Below, in pieces: positions 1-6,417 of a stretch of 13,907 bases of DNA. A program made the translations under genes and the position numbers. This stretch comes from Olsenella sp. GTDB lineage: Bacteria; Actinomycetota; Coriobacteriia; Coriobacteriales; Atopobiaceae. Each line of letters opens with the position of its first letter. Position 1 is the first letter of the stretch. The notes under the pieces are model-generated. The model had not been told where the DNA came from, did no database searches, and was given only the letters and a program-made list of their open reading frames with translations. The stretch lies in the NCBI GenBank assembly GCA_015062715.1, contig SUUD01000027.1:1-13907 (forward strand), given 5' to 3'.

Positions 1-1436
1 TCGCGCGGGATGCCGAGCGCCTCGGCCTGGGACACGATCTTGCGCGCTATGGCCAGGCGCCCCTCGGCCGTCTTGGGGATGCCCTCCTCGTCGAGGGTGA
101 GGCCCACGATGGCGCAGCCATAGTGCGCGGCGATGGGCAGGACGGCGTCGAGCACCTCCTGCTTGCCGTTGGTCGAGTTGATGAGGGGCTTGCCGGGGTA
201 GCTGCGCACGGCGGCCTCGATGACGGGGGCCTCAGACGAGTCGATCTGCAGCGGCAGCGTGGTGACGCCCTGCAGGTCGGACACGATGCGGGCCATCATG
301 GCGCGCTCGTCAATCTCGGGCAGGCCCACGTTGACGTCGAGAATCTGGGCGCCGTCGGCCGCCTGGCTGATCGCCATCGACATGATGTAGTCGAGGTCGC
401 CCGAGCGCAGGGCCTCCTTCATGCGCTTCTTGCCCGTGGGGTTGATGCGCTCGCCAATGACGCCGACCTGGCCCATTTCGAGGGCGCAGAGCTGCTGCGA
501 GCTCGAGACCACGAAGTCGCGGCGCACGTCGCGCGGAACGGGCGTGCGGACGCGGAGCAGCTCGCGCTCGCCCGCGACGTAGGCGGGGCTCGTGCCGCAG
601 CAGCCGCCGACCACGGTGACGCCGGCGTCGAGCATGTCGGCGACGGCCTCGCAGTACGCCTCGGGCTGGATGTCATAGACGGTCACGTCGCCCTCGACGT
701 GCGGCAGGCCCGCGTTTGCCTGCGCCATGACCGGGACGCGCGACCAGGGCAGCATGCGCTTGACGAGCGGGGCCACGTCCTTGGGCCCCAGCGAGCAGTT
801 GATGCCCACCACGCTGGCCCCCATGGCCGAGAGCGTGGCCGCGGCGACCTCGGGCGTGGTGCCCAGGAAGGTGCGCCCGTCCTCGTCGAAGGTCATGGTC
901 ACGAAGGCGGGCAGGTCGGAGTTCTCGGTCACGGCCAGAAGCGCCGCCTTGGCCTCGGCGAGGTCGGCCATGGTCTCGATGATGAAGAGGTCGGCGCCGG
1001 CGGCCGTGGCGGCCACGACCTGCTCGGCGAAGAGCTCGTAGGCACGCTCGAAGGGAAGCGTCCCCATGGGCTCGAGCAGGGCTCCGGTGGGGCCCAGGTC
1101 GGCGGCGACGTAGCGGGCGCCGCCCGCGCGGGCGCATCCCACGGCGGCCGAGAAGACCTCCTCGACCGTGGCGGCGTCCCCGAGCTTCATGGCGTTGGCG
1201 CCAAAGGTGTTGGTGGTGATGGCCTCGGAGCCCGCCGCGACGTAGGCGGCGTGGATGTCGCGGATCTCGTCGGGGTTCGTGAGGCACAGGAGCTCGGGAA
1301 TCTCGCCGGCCTTGAGGCCGCGCGCCTGCAGCTGCGTGCCCATGGCCCCGTCGAAGAGCAGGAACTCGCGGCCGTCGAGGACCGCCTGCAGGTGGTCGTC
1401 GGCGACGCGCAGGGTACGGGGTGCAAGACGGTCCAT
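1..1436 (-). CDS. metH: Cobalamin-dependent methionine synthase, N-terminal part (cut by left edge)
   Basis: This enzyme transfers a methyl group from 5-methyltetrahydrofolate through cobalamin to homocysteine, making methionine in the cytoplasm. The first 478 codons are in the window. Residues 1-315 form the homocysteine-binding domain: FDGAMGTQLQ near the start, TTNTFGAN, INCSLGP and GGCCGTSP. The zinc-ligand cysteines of the family are visible as C214, C279 and C280. The pterin (methyltetrahydrofolate) domain begins at G328-E-R-I-N-P-T-G and continues off the edge. Cap and cobalamin-binding domains would lie outside the window and cannot be seen. The ATG at 1436 follows a GAGAGGAG Shine-Dalgarno. 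It is the last visible gene of an operon with metF and a separate activation-domain protein. That arrangement suggests this MetH lacks its own C-terminal activation domain, which is an inference. Family identity is secure. Confidence 0.96.
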   Translation of the reverse strand, partial: MDRLAPRTLRVADDHLQAVLDGREFLLFDGAMGTQLQARGLKAGEIPELLCLTNPDEIRDIHAAYVAAGSEAITTNTFGANAMKLGDAATVEEVFSAAVGCARAGGARYVAADLGPTGALLEPMGTLPFERAYELFAEQVVAATAAGADLFIIETMADLAEAKAALLAVTENSDLPAFVTMTFDEDGRTFLGTTPEVAAATLSAMGASVVGINCSLGPKDVAPLVKRMLPWSRVPVMAQANAGLPHVEGDVTVYDIQPEAYCEAVADMLDAGVTVVGGCCGTSPAYVAGERELLRVRTPVPRDVRRDFVVSSSQQLCALEMGQVGVIGERINPTGKKRMKEALRSGDLDYIMSMAISQAADGAQILDVNVGLPEIDERAMMARIVSDLQGVTTLPLQIDSSEAPVIEAAVRSYPGKPLINSTNGKQEVLDAVLPIAAHYGCAIVGLTLDEEGIPKTAEGRLAIARKIVSQAEALGIPR

Positions 1437-1454
1437 GTCGCTCTCCTCTCAATC

Positions 1455-1485
1455 CCCGCTTGGGGGGTGTCCCTTCCCAAGCGGG
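1455..1485 (-). promoter_or_regulatory. Perfect 10-bp hairpin in the leader of metH
   Basis: The arms CCCGCTTGGG (1455-1464) and CCCAAGCGGG (1476-1485) are exact reverse complements around an 11-nt loop. It lies in the 61-bp gap between the activation-domain gene and metH, ending roughly 10 nt upstream of the metH Shine-Dalgarno when read on the minus strand. No U-run follows, so it is not a standard intrinsic terminator. It could be an attenuator, an mRNA stabiliser or processing site setting metH level against the upstream genes, or a copy of a dispersed palindrome. Confidence 0.6.
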
Positions 1486-1497
1486 AAGGCAGGTGGG

Positions 1498-2202
1498 TCA
1501 GCCGTGGCAGGTGCGGCCCGCCGGCCTCAGCAGGCAGAAATCGTAGCACGGGCAGTCGGCGCACGACGAGTGCGACGTGGGCTGCGGCACCGCGAACATG
1601 CCCACCACGGCGGTCACGCTCTTGGTCGGGGTCATGAGCAGGGAGTCCGAGAGGGTGATGCCCAGGCGCCGCTGGGCGTCGAGCGCCGCGAGCAGTGTGG
1701 GCTGGGTCTCGAGCGGCAGGTCCCCGTAGCCAGGCGAGAAGCGGTAGTTGCAGAAGAGTCCCCGCTCGGCGGCCATGCGGACGACGCTCGCCTCCGCCGC
1801 GTCGGCGGCGCGCTCCACGGCCGTGGTCCCCGCGGCGTCGAAGATGACCTGGGCAGTCGTGTCGGTGAGCGAGAGGCGCCGCAGCTCGCGCTCCACCCCC
1901 ATACCCACGGTGACGGCCATGACACCCACGGCCACCGCGCCGTCGAGGTGCCTCGCTATCGAATGGCCCCGCAGCTCGAGGGCCGTGCCGTCGAGCACCA
2001 CCACGGGCGTACCGTCGTCGTCGCGAACCCCCGCGACGTCAAAGCACCTGATCGAGGCGCGCGGCCGTGCGAGCGCGAGGCACGACCTCACCACCTCGTC
2101 GATGCGCGCGCCCATGTCGGGCGAGAGGCCCTGCCCGCGGTAGCCCATGTAGCGCAGGACCTCGTCGCGGTCGACCGAGGCTATGGCATAGCTCTCGACC
2201 AA
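1498..2202 (-). CDS. Stand-alone methionine synthase activation-domain protein with C-terminal cysteine cluster
   Basis: This resembles the reactivation domain of MetH, which binds S-adenosylmethionine and supports reductive remethylation of inactive cob(II)alamin. The diagnostic stretch is RFSPGYGD at residues 154-161, followed by a Gln-containing helix and SLLMTPTKSVTAVVG, the usual 'M.P.KSvsaviG' block. After the domain comes a short tail with cysteines at 214, 217, 219, 223 and 232 (C-x2-C-x-C-x3-C-x8-C), which could bind a metal or Fe-S cluster. The reading frame is open back to an ATG at 2253, but that would place its first residues over the metF end and it has no Shine-Dalgarno. I prefer TTG at 2202, 4 bases after the metF stop, preceded by GGGTGA and giving 234 aa. 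Position between metF and metH strongly supports the role. The start is uncertain; the family is fairly sure. Confidence 0.88.
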   Translation of the reverse strand: MVESYAIASVDRDEVLRYMGYRGQGLSPDMGARIDEVVRSCLALARPRASIRCFDVAGVRDDDGTPVVVLDGTALELRGHSIARHLDGAVAVGVMAVTVGMGVERELRRLSLTDTTAQVIFDAAGTTAVERAADAAEASVVRMAAERGLFCNYRFSPGYGDLPLETQPTLLAALDAQRRLGITLSDSLLMTPTKSVTAVVGMFAVPQPTSHSSCADCPCYDFCLLRPAGRTCHG

Positions 2203-2206
2203 GTCG

Positions 2207-3076
2207 TCACCCGGCGAGGTAGCCGCAGTCGACGAGCGCCTCGTGGGTGGCATGGCCAATGACGGGCCGGTTCATGGTGTAGATGTGGATGCCGTCGACG
2301 CCGTTGGCCGCGAGGTCCACGATCTGCTCGCAGGCGTACTCGATGCCGGTCCGCAGCTGGGCGGCGTCGTCGTCGCCCACGGCCACGATCTTGCGGATGA
2401 CCTTCGAGGGGATGGTCGCGCCGCAGGTGAACGCCATGCGCTGGATCTGCCGGACGCTGGTGAAGGGCATGATGCCGCAGGTGATGGGGATCTTGATGCG
2501 ATGGCGGGCGCACCCGTCGCGGAAGCGGTAGAAGAGCTCGTTGTCAAAGAAGAGCTGGGTGACCAGGAAGTCGGCGCCGACGTCCTGCTTGAGCCGCAGG
2601 TGCCTGAGCGAGGTCTCGAAGTCGTCGCACTCGAAGTGGCCCTCCGGGTAGCAGGCGGCACCGACGCAGAACTCGGGGCGGGTCTGCTTGATGTAGGCGA
2701 TGAGGTCGGTCGCGTATTCGAAGTCGATGGTCTCCTTGCCCGGCGCACGGTCGCCGCGCAGGGCGAGGACGTTCTGGACGCCCAGCTCGGAGAGGGCGTC
2801 GAGGTAGACGTCGACGTCCTCCTTGCTCGAGCCCAGGCAGGTGAGGTGCGCCAGGGCCGTCGTGTTCGTCTGCTCCTCGATGGCGCCCGAGACCGAGACC
2901 GTGTTGGCCGAGTTGCCCGACCCGCCCGCCGAGAAGGTCACGCTGATCCAGTCGGGGTCGCTCTTGTCGAGCTCGCGGGCGACGCCAATCGCCTCGTCGA
3001 TGGGCAGGTCGCCCTTGGGCGGGAAGATCTCGAACGAGAAGGTCTGCTTGGCAGCGAGCTTTTCATCGATTCTCAT
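2207..3076 (-). CDS. metF: 5,10-methylenetetrahydrofolate reductase
   Basis: This flavoenzyme reduces 5,10-methylene-THF to 5-methyl-THF, the methyl donor for MetH. The 289-aa length matches bacterial MetF. Visible family motifs, in order, are FSFEIFPPK (with E16 at the place of the catalytic glutamate), SVTFSAGGSG, NVLALRGD, GAACYPEGH, DFLVTQLFFDNELFYRF and CGIMPFTSVRQIQRM. The ATG at 3076 is preceded by CTGGAGGCGTC, a good Shine-Dalgarno. The gene follows the 185-aa unknown gene by 42 bp and runs almost directly into the activation-domain gene, so substrate supply, enzyme repair and methyl transfer are encoded together. There is no obvious SAM riboswitch in the short leader. Whether the reductant is NADH or a ferredoxin-linked partner cannot be told from the sequence. 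Confidence 0.96.
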   Translation of the reverse strand: MRIDEKLAAKQTFSFEIFPPKGDLPIDEAIGVARELDKSDPDWISVTFSAGGSGNSANTVSVSGAIEEQTNTTALAHLTCLGSSKEDVDVYLDALSELGVQNVLALRGDRAPGKETIDFEYATDLIAYIKQTRPEFCVGAACYPEGHFECDDFETSLRHLRLKQDVGADFLVTQLFFDNELFYRFRDGCARHRIKIPITCGIMPFTSVRQIQRMAFTCGATIPSKVIRKIVAVGDDDAAQLRTGIEYACEQIVDLAANGVDGIHIYTMNRPVIGHATHEALVDCGYLAG

Positions 3077-3118
3077 GACGCCTCCAGTCCTCTTGCCACG
3101 GGTTGACAGAACAGGTTA

Positions 3119-3676
3119 TCAGAACGGCTCCCCCAGAACCCGCACCTGCTTGAGCCAATGCCACCTTCGTTGCTTCTCGCGGGGGTCGGCGAGCGCCTCG
3201 GCAAAGCCGTCGAGGTTGAGCACGCGCATGCCCAGCAGGTGGACGAGCTCGCCGGGCGGGAGGGGGTCGGCGTCGTCGGGGCCGGCGTCGCGGGAGAGCT
3301 CTGGCGCGAACGCCTGGCCAAGCTCAGCCGCGGCGAGGCCGTCGCAGACCACGATCGTCCCCGGGTCGAGCGCGAGGATGGCCCGCCTGATGAGCTCGGG
3401 GGCAAGGTGCAGGCCCTCGGCGCCGATGGTCGAGATGGCCATCCAGTCCTCGGGGGCGTAGCCCAGGGCGCCCAGGGCCGCCCGGAGCGCCACGCCGTCC
3501 TCGCCGGCAAGCGGCGGACGCGACGATCCGTCCGCCTCGAAGGGCCACTCGGCCTTGACCAGAAGGACGCTCGAGAAGGCGTTGCCCGAGGACACGACCC
3601 CCGCGGCGGCAAGGTCGCCCAGCTCCGAGCGGGCCTTGTCCAGATACGCCTCGCGCCTGTCACGCTGTGCCGCCAT
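3119..3676 (-). CDS. Unrecognised 185-aa protein heading the metF-metH operon
   Basis: I do not firmly recognise this protein. It is soluble, with no signal peptide or membrane helix. It begins with a charged helix (residues 1-25), followed by SSGNAFSSVLLVKAEWP (29-45), a patterned stretch around 66-102, LDPGTIVVCDGLAAAELGQAF (103-123) and a C-terminal helix GMRVLNLDGFAEALAD...KQRRWHWLKQV. The alternation of a small-residue-plus-VLLV strand and a 'P-x-hydrophobic-V-V-C-D-G-L-A-A' strand vaguely recalls the uracil-DNA glycosylase fold (the strand carrying 'P..iv.lG..a'). However, the expected catalytic Asp/Asn or His motifs are not evident, so this is only a weak guess. The ATG at 3676 has GGGAGGCAGGC upstream. 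It is probably the first gene of the methionine operon, with the stop 42 bp before metF. Confidence 0.78.
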   Translation of the reverse strand: MAAQRDRREAYLDKARSELGDLAAAGVVSSGNAFSSVLLVKAEWPFEADGSSRPPLAGEDGVALRAALGALGYAPEDWMAISTIGAEGLHLAPELIRRAILALDPGTIVVCDGLAAAELGQAFAPELSRDAGPDDADPLPPGELVHLLGMRVLNLDGFAEALADPREKQRRWHWLKQVRVLGEPF

Positions 3677-3733
3677 GCCTGCCTCCCGTCATGGGACGCC
3701 GCACACGGCCCCGCGCCCCGCCTCATGCGAAAG

Positions 3734-3739
3734 ATTGTA
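3734..3739 (-). promoter_or_regulatory. Candidate -10 box for the methionine operon
   Basis: On the minus strand these bases read TACAAT, one mismatch from the sigma-70-type -10 consensus. They lie about 58 bp before the ATG at 3676, in the divergent gap to trxA. I find no convincing -35 at 16-18 bp, so the call rests on the -10 hexamer and its position. Confidence 0.3.
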
Positions 3740-3783
3740 CTGCTCATCCCCGTGACGAGGGTGTACGCCGGGCCGTCATGGGG

Positions 3784-3789
3784 TATAAG
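3784..3789 (+). promoter_or_regulatory. Candidate -10 box for trxA
   Basis: TATAAG lies 52 bp before the trxA start, in the only AT-richer part of the 165-bp divergent gap (3677-3841). The hexamer 17 bp upstream (GTGTAC) is a poor -35 match. The rest of the gap shows no strong repeat or hairpin. Confidence 0.3.
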
Positions 3790-3841
3790 CCGTTAAGAAT
3801 GCAACCACCGCGGCACTGCGCCGCACAACAAGGGAGGCCCC

Positions 3842-4159
3842 ATGGCACAAGAGATCACGACCGCGACCTTCGACCAGATCGTCTCTGGCTCCGACAAGCC
3901 CGTCCTCGTCGACTTCTGGGCGACGTGGTGCGGCCCCTGCCGCGCCCTTGGCCCCATCGTGGATGAGATCGGCGAGGAGATGGCCGACAGGCTCGCCGTC
4001 TACAAGTGCAACGTCGATGACGAGCAGGACCTCGCCATGAAGTTCGGCATCGTGTCCATCCCCACGCTCATCCTGTTCAAGGGTGGCGAGCCGGTCCACA
4101 CGATGGTTGGCGGTCGTCCCAAGGCGGCGCTTGTCGAGGAGATCGAGGCCAACCTGTAG
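3842..4159 (+). CDS. trxA: Thioredoxin
   Basis: This is a small cytoplasmic thiol-disulfide oxidoreductase kept reduced by thioredoxin reductase; it supplies electrons to reductases and repairs oxidised proteins. The 105-aa length is canonical. The active site W29-C30-G31-P32-C33 is intact, with the buried acid D24 and the cis-proline P74 in IVSIPTLILFK. An additional cysteine (C56) is present outside the active site, as in several thioredoxins. The ATG at 3842 follows AAGGGAGGCCCC, a clear Shine-Dalgarno. It appears to be a single-gene transcript, since a 12-bp hairpin lies just downstream before the PAP2 gene. It diverges from the methionine operon. No thioredoxin reductase gene lies in the window. 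Confidence 0.97.
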   Translation: MAQEITTATFDQIVSGSDKPVLVDFWATWCGPCRALGPIVDEIGEEMADRLAVYKCNVDDEQDLAMKFGIVSIPTLILFKGGEPVHTMVGGRPKAALVEEIEANL

Positions 4160-4187
4160 CCCAACGGGAACGCGCCCGGCATCCTGA

Positions 4188-4215
4188 GACGCCGTCGCCT
4201 CTTGGCGGCGGCGTC
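4188..4215 (+). terminator. Terminator-like hairpin after trxA
   Basis: GACGCCGTCGCC (4188-4199) can pair with GGCGGCGGCGTC (4204-4215), a 12-bp stem with one G-U pair and a TCTT loop, beginning 28 bp after the trxA stop. The sequence after it (GGTCGTATCATT) has only a few scattered Ts, so termination may be weak or allow some readthrough into the PAP2 gene. Confidence 0.6.
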
Positions 4216-4251
4216 GGTCGTATCATTGGGGTCAACGGACTGGGAGGTGGC

Positions 4252-4971
4252 ATGGCACGGTCGGCACGGGAGATTCGGCGGAGCGCTCGCAGCCTCGTGC
4301 GCGAGAACCTGTGGACGGTCGCCATTGCGGTGGGCCTGCTGGTGTTCCTCGCCATCATGGTCAACCTCCTCTCCGACGAGATCGCCCGGCTCGACGCCGC
4401 CGCCTACTGGCTGTTCGTCGTCAAGCTGCGGCGCGAGTGGCTCACCCCCACCATGCAGGGCTTCTCCACGCTCGCATCGCCGGTGGGGCTGCTCGCCATG
4501 CTCATCATGGTCGGTGCCTTTGCTCCGGGCAAGCGGCCGGGCTGGTGCGCCGCCACCAACCTGGTGCTGGTGGTCGTCCTCAACACCCTGATCAAGAACG
4601 TCGTTCAGAGGCCTCGCCCCGACGGCTTCAGGCTGGTCTCGGAATGGGGATACAGCTTCCCCTCGGGCCACTCGATGGTCGCCATGGCCTTCTACGGGTT
4701 CCTCGCGTGGCTCGTGTGGAAGTACGAGCGCGAGGCCCTGTCGCGCTGGTTCTACGCCGCCGTGTTCGCCCTGCTCATCCTCATGATCGGCATCAGCCGC
4801 GTCTACCTGGGCGTGCACTACGCCAGCGACGTCATTGCCGGCTTCTTTGTCTCGCTTGCCTGGCTGGCCTTCTTCACCAAGGTCATCGCGCCACTGTTCA
4901 TCCCCGACGAGAAGGACTTCTCGCTCGACTCGCCCACCCAGCTCATGAAGCTGGAGGACCTGCAGCAGTAG
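4252..4971 (+). CDS. PAP2-family membrane phosphatase
   Basis: This is an integral membrane phosphatase of the type-2 phosphatidic acid phosphatase family. Such enzymes remove phosphate from lipid phosphates such as phosphatidate, phosphatidylglycerol phosphate or undecaprenyl pyrophosphate at the outer face of the membrane. All three family motifs are intact: K115-x6-R122-P123; P137-S138-G139-H140; and S182-R183-x5-H189-x3-D193. Hydrophobic helices are visible around residues 20-40, 72-91, 101-118, 141-157, 165-181 and 192-210, and a charged C-terminal tail ends in KLEDLQQ. The ATG at 4252 has GGGAGGTGG directly upstream. The 239-aa length is typical. The substrate cannot be inferred from the neighbours; a role in undecaprenyl-phosphate recycling is possible but unproven. 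Confidence 0.92.
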   Translation: MARSAREIRRSARSLVRENLWTVAIAVGLLVFLAIMVNLLSDEIARLDAAAYWLFVVKLRREWLTPTMQGFSTLASPVGLLAMLIMVGAFAPGKRPGWCAATNLVLVVVLNTLIKNVVQRPRPDGFRLVSEWGYSFPSGHSMVAMAFYGFLAWLVWKYEREALSRWFYAAVFALLILMIGISRVYLGVHYASDVIAGFFVSLAWLAFFTKVIAPLFIPDEKDFSLDSPTQLMKLEDLQQ

Positions 4972-5006
4972 GACGCGGGCGCCAGAGGGCTGCAATCCCC
5001 GATGGC

Positions 5007-5100
5007 TATCGGACACAACTTTGGGCATATCCCAGATTTGGTTTCCGCCAACTGGGCAAACTTGCCAGGGTTGTGTCCGTAAAAGAGGTTGTGTCCGATA
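5007..5100. repeat. 94-bp element with 13-bp terminal inverted repeats (MITE-like)
   Basis: TATCGGACACAAC (5007-5019) is the exact reverse complement of GTTGTGTCCGATA (5088-5100). The core GTTGTGTCCG occurs a third time, in direct orientation, at 5070-5079. Both ends are flanked immediately by TGGC (5003-5006 and 5101-5104), a possible 4-bp target duplication. The interior has further short palindromes (TGGGCATATCCCA; CTGGGCAAACTTGCCAG with a bulge). It carries no gene and sits in the 154-bp gap between the convergent PAP2 and phosphoesterase genes, so it could also serve both as a terminator. The mobile-element family is not identified. Confidence 0.6.
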
Positions 5101-5125
5101 TGGCCCCGGCCGTGTAGTGCCCGGG

Positions 5126-5605
5126 CTACTCCTGGAGCTCGACTATCTCGGCCGACACGACCTTTCCGTCCTGCAGCAGGACCCTGCCGCAGGTGGGGCC
5201 CATCTGGGTGCGAGGGAAGGTGGGGCTGCCCGGGTTCATGACGATGGTGCCGTAGGGCGTGGTCTCGATGAAGGGCCGGTGCGTGTGACCGCACACGGCG
5301 ATGTCGCACACGGGGAGGTCGAGCCGCTCGCGGTAGTGGCAGACCTGCCAGCGCAGCCCTCCCAGCGTGAACTGGACGAACTGCTTCACCTCGGGGCCAT
5401 ACTGGTAGCTCCAGTCGTTGTTGCCCAGGCAGAGGTGGACCGGCGCGATCTGCCACAGGCGCTCGAGATGCGTGCGCGAGCAGATGTCACCCGCGTGGAC
5501 GATGGCGTCCGAGCCCTCGAGCTCGGCCAGCAGGCTCTGCGAGAGGTACCCGTGGGTGTCGCTCACCACGCCCACGCGCATGATGGGGCTGTCGCCTTCG
5601 GCCAT
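5126..5605 (-). CDS. YfcE/MJ0936-type metallophosphoesterase
   Basis: This is a calcineurin-like phosphodiesterase of the small YfcE/MJ0936 group, which hydrolyses phosphodiester model substrates with two divalent metals; physiological substrates of the group are mostly unknown. Metal-binding motifs appear in order: S-D16-T-H18-G, A-G-D40-I, G-N62-N-D, H90 in CHYRE, and C-G-H107-T-H109-R-P, followed by the family's NPGSPT turn. Many relatives have H-G where this protein has H90-Y. The 159-aa length is normal. The ATG at 5605 has AGGAAAGGA upstream; an internal ATG (residue 9, MRVGVVSDTHG) would also give a complete domain. It follows the response-regulator gene by 73 bp on the same strand, with a palindrome between them, so co-transcription is uncertain. 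Confidence 0.92.
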   Translation of the reverse strand: MAEGDSPIMRVGVVSDTHGYLSQSLLAELEGSDAIVHAGDICSRTHLERLWQIAPVHLCLGNNDWSYQYGPEVKQFVQFTLGGLRWQVCHYRERLDLPVCDIAVCGHTHRPFIETTPYGTIVMNPGSPTFPRTQMGPTCGRVLLQDGKVVSAEIVELQE

Positions 5606-5646
5606 GGGAAATCCTTTCCTGGATTAGAGGCCTGTCCCCGCCCGTC

Positions 5647-5683
5647 TCTGAGACAGTCGAGAACCGTCCCCAACTGTCTCAGA
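5647..5683. repeat. REP-like 11-bp inverted repeat overlapping the response-regulator stop
   Basis: TCTGAGACAGT (5647-5657) and ACTGTCTCAGA (5673-5683) are exact reverse complements around a 15-nt loop. The right arm covers the TGA stop (5679-5681) of the response regulator. Next to it are CGTCCCC and CTGTCCCC blocks. The motif style (GACAGT with GGGGAC blocks) resembles the dispersed palindromes associated with REP transposases, but copy number cannot be judged here. It could act as a weak terminator or mRNA stabiliser; no U-run follows on the minus strand. Confidence 0.5.
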
Positions 5684-6398
5684 TGCCGAGGGCGCGCTTG
5701 AGCTGGACCACGCGGCGGCGGGAGACCGAGATCTTCTTGCCCTCGATGCCGTTGATGCCCAGCTGGAGGATGCCGCTCGAGACGACCTCGACGTCCTCGA
5801 CGTACTCGAGGTTGACGATGTAGCCGCGGTGGACCCGGAAGAACCCGTGCGGGGCCAGCTTGTTCTCGAGCTGCGCCAGCGAGATCGTCGACAGGAAGCG
5901 GTCGACGTCCGTGTAGATGCAGGAGTAGTCGTCCTTGGCCTCGATGTAGCGGATCTGGTCGATGGGCACGAGGACCTTGCGGCCGCCCTTCTCGACCGGG
6001 ATGCGCTCGACCGAGGTGTGGGCCGCCACCTGCGGCTTGATGCGTGCCTGGACCTTGTCGAGGGCGCGCTCGAGGCGGTCGGTCTCGACGGGCTTCATGA
6101 GGTAGTCGACGGCGTCGACGTCAAAGGCCTCGAGGGCATACTCGCTGTAGGCGGTCACGAAGACGATGGCGGGCGGGTTCTTGAGGCGATGCAGGGCCTC
6201 GGCGAGCTGCATGCCGCTCGTCTTGGGCATGGAGATGTCCATGAACAGGACGTCGGGGCGCCCCTCCATGAGCTTCTCGACGGTCTCGCGGGCACTCGAG
6301 GCCTCGGTGATGGTGTCGACCCTGCCCGTCTCCTCGAGCAGGTACCTGAGCTCGGAACGTGCGGGAGCCTCGTCGTCTACGATCATCGCGCTGAGCAT
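5679..6398 (-). CDS. LytTR-family response regulator
   Basis: This is a two-component response regulator that binds DNA through a LytTR domain. Residues 1-120 are a receiver domain: acidic pocket D8-D9, phosphoacceptor D54 in VLFMDISMP, T82 in VFVTAYSEYA, and K102 in YLMKP. Residues about 130-239 are the LytTR domain, with VPIDQIRYIEAKDDYSCIYT, FFRVHRGYIVNLEYVEDV and the terminal KISVSRRRVVQLKRAL. The 239-aa length is typical of LytR/AgrA-type regulators. The ATG at 6398 follows CAGGAGGAAC and lies only 19 bp after the kinase stop, so the pair is certainly co-expressed. Its target is unknown. A gene cluster with a glycosyltransferase suggests control of cell-surface or envelope functions, as for other LytTR systems, but this is inference. 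Confidence 0.95.
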   Translation of the reverse strand: MLSAMIVDDEAPARSELRYLLEETGRVDTITEASSARETVEKLMEGRPDVLFMDISMPKTSGMQLAEALHRLKNPPAIVFVTAYSEYALEAFDVDAVDYLMKPVETDRLERALDKVQARIKPQVAAHTSVERIPVEKGGRKVLVPIDQIRYIEAKDDYSCIYTDVDRFLSTISLAQLENKLAPHGFFRVHRGYIVNLEYVEDVEVVSSGILQLGINGIEGKKISVSRRRVVQLKRALGI

Positions 6399-6417
6399 AC
6401 GGGTGTTCCTCCTGACG

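Noticed and set aside
123..1637. Long plus-strand open frame opposite metH
   Set aside because: It is composition-driven (Gly/Ala/Arg/His-rich) and lies antisense to a clear MetH with intact motifs; GC-rich third positions keep the opposite strand open.
3077..3118. SAM or cobalamin riboswitch before metF
   Set aside because: The gap is only 42 bp and shows no conserved riboswitch core; the leader before the 185-aa gene is also too short and unstructured.
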